DNA of 64,000 nt from NCBI RefSeq assembly GCF_000825685.1, contig NZ_CCXM01000001.1, positions 558,001-622,000 on the forward strand, given 5' to 3'. The DNA is from Rickettsia hoogstraalii. GTDB taxonomy: Bacteria; Pseudomonadota; Alphaproteobacteria; Rickettsiales; Rickettsiaceae. The number at the start of each line of letters is the position of its first letter. Positions within the stretch are counted from its first letter, which is position 1. This document shows positions 61,343 through 64,000 of the stretch, piece after piece. The notes beneath the pieces were generated by a model that had not been told where the DNA came from, did not search any database, and saw nothing but the letters and a program-made list of their open reading frames with translations. A program made the position numbers and the translations under genes.

Positions 61343-61483
61343 AATAATTAATAAATGATATAATAATATTAATTATTATATGCATAAGAGTAGAGTTTAT
61401 CAATGAATGTTTAAAATTCTATAATAAAAATTCATATAAAGCTTTACTTTAACAAAAAAAACTTTAATTAATATTGATAAATA

Positions 61484-61723
61484 ATGGCAATATCTGCAGA
61501 AGAGTTAGAAAAAATACTTAAGGAATCCTTTCCAAACAGTATAATAAAAATTACTGATTTAGTAGGAGATCAAGACCATTATGCCTTAGAAATATCAGAT
61601 GTTCAATTTAATGGACTTTCTTTAATTAATCAACATAAATTAGTAAAAAACGCCCTGTCTGAAATATTAAATAAAAAACTACATGCAATTACCATAAAAA
61701 CTATCGCAGTTCCTGAAAAATAA
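61484..61723 (+). CDS. bolA: BolA/IbaG family protein
   Basis: A 79 aa BolA-type protein (SAEELEKILKESFPNSIIKITDLVGDQDHYALEISDVQFNG, then HKLVKNALSEILNKKLHAITIKTI). BolA proteins bind Fe-S glutaredoxins and are linked with iron and envelope control. The His in QHKLV is the conserved Fe-S ligand. It stands alone on the plus strand. Confidence 0.93.
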   Translation: MAISAEELEKILKESFPNSIIKITDLVGDQDHYALEISDVQFNGLSLINQHKLVKNALSEILNKKLHAITIKTIAVPEK

Positions 61724-61791
61724 TTACAAATATTAATATAATAACTCCTGCCTAAATTCAACTTATTATTTAATTAAGTTTTATACTTACT

Positions 61792-61952
61792 TAGGTTCAT
61801 GAAGCTTTCTAATTGATTTGCTATTTTGAGGGATTTTTTAGCGAAAATTAATAAGATTTTTGAAGGAATAGTTATTCATATTTCAAAAAAATCTTATAAT
61901 TTGCAGTAAAAAATAACCAAAATTAAATCTTTTTAGAAAGCTTCATAGAGCC
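61792..61952. repeat. Family D repeat
   Basis: Arms TAGGTTCATGAAGCTTTCTA and TAGAAAGCTTCATAGAGCCT match at about 17 of 20. The core from AGCGAAAATTAATAAG to ATCTTATAATTTGCAG is almost identical to that at 36951-37113. The 430-base gap between bolA and the DUF2383 gene holds this element; the rest is AT-rich with no gene I can see. Confidence 0.85.
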
Positions 61953-62153
61953 TATATTAAGATTATAATTTTTCTGATAAAACCAAATTTTAAATTAACT
62001 TTTGCATTAGTCAACAATATGTTGACTTCTATTCTTACATATAGAATAAATAAAGGAAAGTTAGAAATTCTAGTAATTAATGTTGATGTTAGAGGAGAGA
62101 TATATAAATAATGTTCATAGAGCTAATATTTATAACGCTTAGAATATATAAAT

Positions 62154-62600
62154 TTACTCTTCAAGTTGTTTTTCTATCCATTTTTTATGTTTTTGTTCAT
62201 CTAAAAGACCTTGTTTTAAGGTTTTTGATGAATCATGCCATTTATTATTATGCTCATTTAATCTTTCATAAGCAGTATTAGTATCTTCTTCATTTGTATG
62301 CATAGCATATAATATAGCTTTATCATCAACTAAATCAGCAAGTATCACTTTACCTTTTGTTAGCCATTGCTTACTACTTGGTCCTTTTACTGTTTTCTCG
62401 TTATGTTTTGATAAAAGCTTATTTAACTCTTTTACATGTCTTTCATGGTCCATTTTAAATGCAATCCAACTGCTTCTTGTAATCTTCATTAGAATTCTAT
62501 TAATAGCAGTTTTATATGCTTCGATAGCATCGTAATCAAGTTCTATAAGTTCTTTTATTGCATCGGCAAAATTATTTTGGGTTCCTACTAAAGTTGTCAT
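62154..62600 (-). CDS. DUF2383 ferritin-like protein
   Basis: A 148 aa helical protein of the PA2169/DUF2383 type, a ferritin-like four-helix bundle. It has FADAIKELIELDYDAIEAYKTAINRI and FKMDHERHVKELNKLLSKHNE, with Asp/Glu/His in ferritin-like spacing, and DLVDDKAILYAMHTNEEDTNTAYERL. I chose the ATG at 62600 because AAGGAGG lies 5 bases ahead; an earlier start 9 codons up has no such site. Function is unknown but related genes are stress-associated. It is divergent from the KGG gene. Confidence 0.85.
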   Translation of the reverse strand: MTTLVGTQNNFADAIKELIELDYDAIEAYKTAINRILMKITRSSWIAFKMDHERHVKELNKLLSKHNEKTVKGPSSKQWLTKGKVILADLVDDKAILYAMHTNEEDTNTAYERLNEHNNKWHDSSKTLKQGLLDEQKHKKWIEKQLEE

Positions 62601-62626
62601 GTTAGCCTCCTTAATTTTTGGTTGCA

Positions 62627-62632
62627 ATTATA
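62627..62632 (-). promoter_or_regulatory. Perfect -10 box upstream of the DUF2383 gene
   Basis: TATAAT on the minus strand, ending 26 bases before the ATG. No clear -35 at 17 bases, though TTGACC lies at 23. Confidence 0.35.
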
Positions 62633-62761
62633 AGCGTACTCCTTAAATTTTTTCAGGTCAAGGTTAAAAAAACAACAATAAAAATAAATTTTTTATAAGT
62701 AAACAGTAATTAACTTTATTGTTAAAAATAATAATTTATAATGTTTTTATTTTAATTTAGG

Positions 62762-62790
62762 TTGACTTACCATATAAATCTTTCTACCAT
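62762..62790 (+). promoter_or_regulatory. Candidate promoter of the KGG gene
   Basis: TTGACT at 62762-62767 and TACCAT at 62785-62790 are 17 bases apart. The ATG follows about 75 bases later, after AGGAGGG. Confidence 0.35.
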
Positions 62791-62865
62791 CATATATAGA
62801 GCTACTGAAAACAAGATAAAAGTGGTTCTGTATTATTAACTAACCCGAATATTTAGGAGGGAATT

Positions 62866-63078
62866 ATGACTAATAATAACAAAGGCTTCGCCTCTAGAGA
62901 CAAAGAAAAAGTAAGAGAAACAGCTGCTAAAGGAGGGCACGCTTCTCACGGAGGACATCATGGTCATAACGATCATGATCACGTATCAGGAAAACAGGGC
63001 TTCGCTTCTATGGATAAAGAAAAAGTAAAGGAAATAGCTGCTAAAGGAGGATATGCTTCTCATAAAGGTAGCCATTAA
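62866..63078 (+). CDS. KGG-repeat (con-10 type) stress protein
   Basis: A 70 aa hydrophilic protein with two copies of the KGG motif: GFASRDKEKVRETAAKGGHASHG and GFASMDKEKVKEIAAKGGYASHK. The linker is His- and Gly-rich (HGGHHGHNDHDH), which could bind metal. KGG proteins are stress-linked small proteins of unknown mechanism. AGGAGGG precedes the ATG. The DUF2383 gene lies on the opposite strand 265 bases away. Confidence 0.88.
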   Translation: MTNNNKGFASRDKEKVRETAAKGGHASHGGHHGHNDHDHVSGKQGFASMDKEKVKEIAAKGGYASHKGSH

Positions 63079-63108
63079 GATAATAGATAGAAAATATTAA
63101 ATAACTAG

Positions 63109-63138
63109 CTATTCAGGATAAGAACTTATCCTGAATAG
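63109..63138. terminator. Perfect 14-base hairpin after the KGG gene
   Basis: CTATTCAGGATAAG and CTTATCCTGAATAG are perfect arms with a 2-base loop. It has no T run after it. Confidence 0.65.
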
Positions 63139-63199
63139 TGATAAGGTAATCAAGAAAATTATTAAGCTTCATCTTTGATTATAAAATAAAATTTACTAC

Positions 63200-63241
63200 T
63201 CAGTTAAGGATAGGAATTTTATAGTTCTTATCCTTAACTGA
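63200..63241. terminator. Bidirectional hairpin between the KGG gene and the autotransporter gene
   Basis: TCAGTTAAGGATAGGAA and TTCTTATCCTTAACTGA pair at 16 of 17. A run of six T at 63248-63253 follows on the plus strand. It lies 11 bases after the autotransporter stop on the minus strand, so it may end both genes. Confidence 0.7.
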
Positions 63242-63251
63242 TGTGGGTTTT

Positions 63252-64000
63252 TTAGAAGTTTACTTTAAGTCTTAGCGTACCGGATTGAGCATGGTATTTT
63301 TTAGCTAAGTTCAGCCCGTAATGCACTCCGTACTCCATTCTACCTTTCTTAAGTACTACCCCTGCTCCTAAATCATACAGCATTTTAGTAGGTTTAGGTG
63401 ATGGTACCGGTAGAGGCTCATTAAGACCGTTAAGATCTGCAATGATTGCCGGTGTTTTACCTTTAAAGTCGTAATTAATAAAGGCATGAACTTGCGGTCT
63501 AATTATGAACTCATCCTTATAGAAAGTTGTTTTAATTTCACCGCCGAGTATACCCTCAACCTTATTATATTGACGCTTCTGAATAGTTAGGTTTTGGAAA
63601 GAAGTACCGTATTCCTGATAACCGGAATCTTTAATCTTAGTAAGCCTGAGTCCTGCCATCGGTGCAAATGAAGTTTCTTTCCATAGATAATTATAACCCC
63701 CAACTACTTGACCGCTATAAGAAGTTGAATGATACTTACCGTGTGCCGTTTCATAACCACCTATAATATTACGTAGTTCATTAGTTTTAATATCGCTTCG
63801 TGAATAGGTAGTTACTCCTTCTACAAACCAGTTATTTACAAAGTTATATAAACCGTATATAGAACCCATATTAGTTCCGACCTTAGTAGTATTACCGGAT
63901 TTGGCATTTTGGTAACGTAACTTCGTATCGACTCTAGTATAAGCAGCTCCAAGAACTATATTATCGTTTATAACGGTATCGACCCCGATTGAGCCACCGG
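63252..64000 (-). CDS. Sca-family autotransporter, C-terminal beta-barrel (5' end outside window)
   Basis: The frame is open from 64000, so the real start is beyond the window; an internal ATG at 63869 is not the start. The visible 248 codons form an autotransporter barrel with alternating aromatic strands (GLYNFVNNWFVEGVTTYSRSD, YSGQVVGGYNYLWKETSFAPMAGLRLTKIKDSGYQEYG, FYKDEFIIRPQVHAFINYDF, YGVHYGLNLAKKYHAQSGTLRLKVNF) and a terminal Phe. This end is typical of rickettsial Sca/OmpB-type surface proteins. The passenger domain, which would name it, is not seen. It may be part of a full gene or of a fragment. Confidence 0.85.
   Translation of the reverse strand, partial: GGSIGVDTVINDNIVLGAAYTRVDTKLRYQNAKSGNTTKVGTNMGSIYGLYNFVNNWFVEGVTTYSRSDIKTNELRNIIGGYETAHGKYHSTSYSGQVVGGYNYLWKETSFAPMAGLRLTKIKDSGYQEYGTSFQNLTIQKRQYNKVEGILGGEIKTTFYKDEFIIRPQVHAFINYDFKGKTPAIIADLNGLNEPLPVPSPKPTKMLYDLGAGVVLKKGRMEYGVHYGLNLAKKYHAQSGTLRLKVNF

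Overview
This window is AT-rich chromosomal DNA from a Rickettsia (obligate intracellular alphaproteobacterium). The gene order polA-metK-dnaE-ugd, then tatC-serS-virB4-like, terC, lysine methyltransferase, nuoJKLM/nuoIHG, acnA and lpdA-atpHAGDC, is the one I know from rickettsial chromosomes. Decaying metK, Sca autotransporter and palindromic elements inside genes also fit. Accessory genes (class D beta-lactamase, RelBE-like pair, ankyrin protein, two Rpn-type nucleases, MNT-HEPN, DUF4143 ATPase) suggest a gene-rich species such as R. felis or a relative; the species is inference.

Layout. 1-4.85 kb: 3' part of polA, a metK pseudogene and a large broken ORF. 4.85-9.8 kb (minus): dnaE and ugd. 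9.9-15.8 kb (plus): AsmA-like protein, AmpG-like permease, tatC, serS. 16.2-24.1 kb (plus): divergent VirB4 (rvhB4b type), a giant cysteine-rich secreted protein, TerC and a frameshifted outer-membrane barrel. 24.3-31.5 kb (plus): OmpB-type lysine methyltransferase, nuoJKLM, ccmA. 31.5-32.7 kb: DUF4143 ATPase. 32.8-40.6 kb (minus): nuoIHG, a small membrane protein, an Rpn-family gene and acnA. 40.8-47.6 kb (minus): lpdA-atpHAGDC. 47.8-50.1 kb: dps, toxin-antitoxin pair, a single-pass membrane protein. 50.2-56.4 kb (minus): class D beta-lactamase, PBP1A, broken ankyrin gene, miaB. 56.4-61.3 kb (minus): gene remnants, Rpn gene, SH3 protein, KefB-like antiporter, rsfS. 61.5-64 kb: bolA, DUF2383 protein, KGG protein and the 3' end of a Sca-type autotransporter.

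Working together: respiratory complex I subunits, aconitase, E3 and F1-ATPase form an energy block. Broken metK implies that the SAM-dependent enzymes here (methyltransferase, MiaB) use imported SAM. PBP1A, beta-lactamase, AmpG and SH3 protein concern peptidoglycan; TatC, rvhB4b, the Cys-rich protein, the OM barrel and the autotransporter concern the envelope and secretion.

The striking non-coding feature is more than 20 short palindromic or mosaic repeats of at least four families. They sit in nearly every gap, including all four gaps between the F1 genes, and two are inserted in frame inside dnaE and nuoL. Several are nested in one another. I saw no rRNA, tRNA or CRISPR, but I read by eye and cannot exclude a tRNA.
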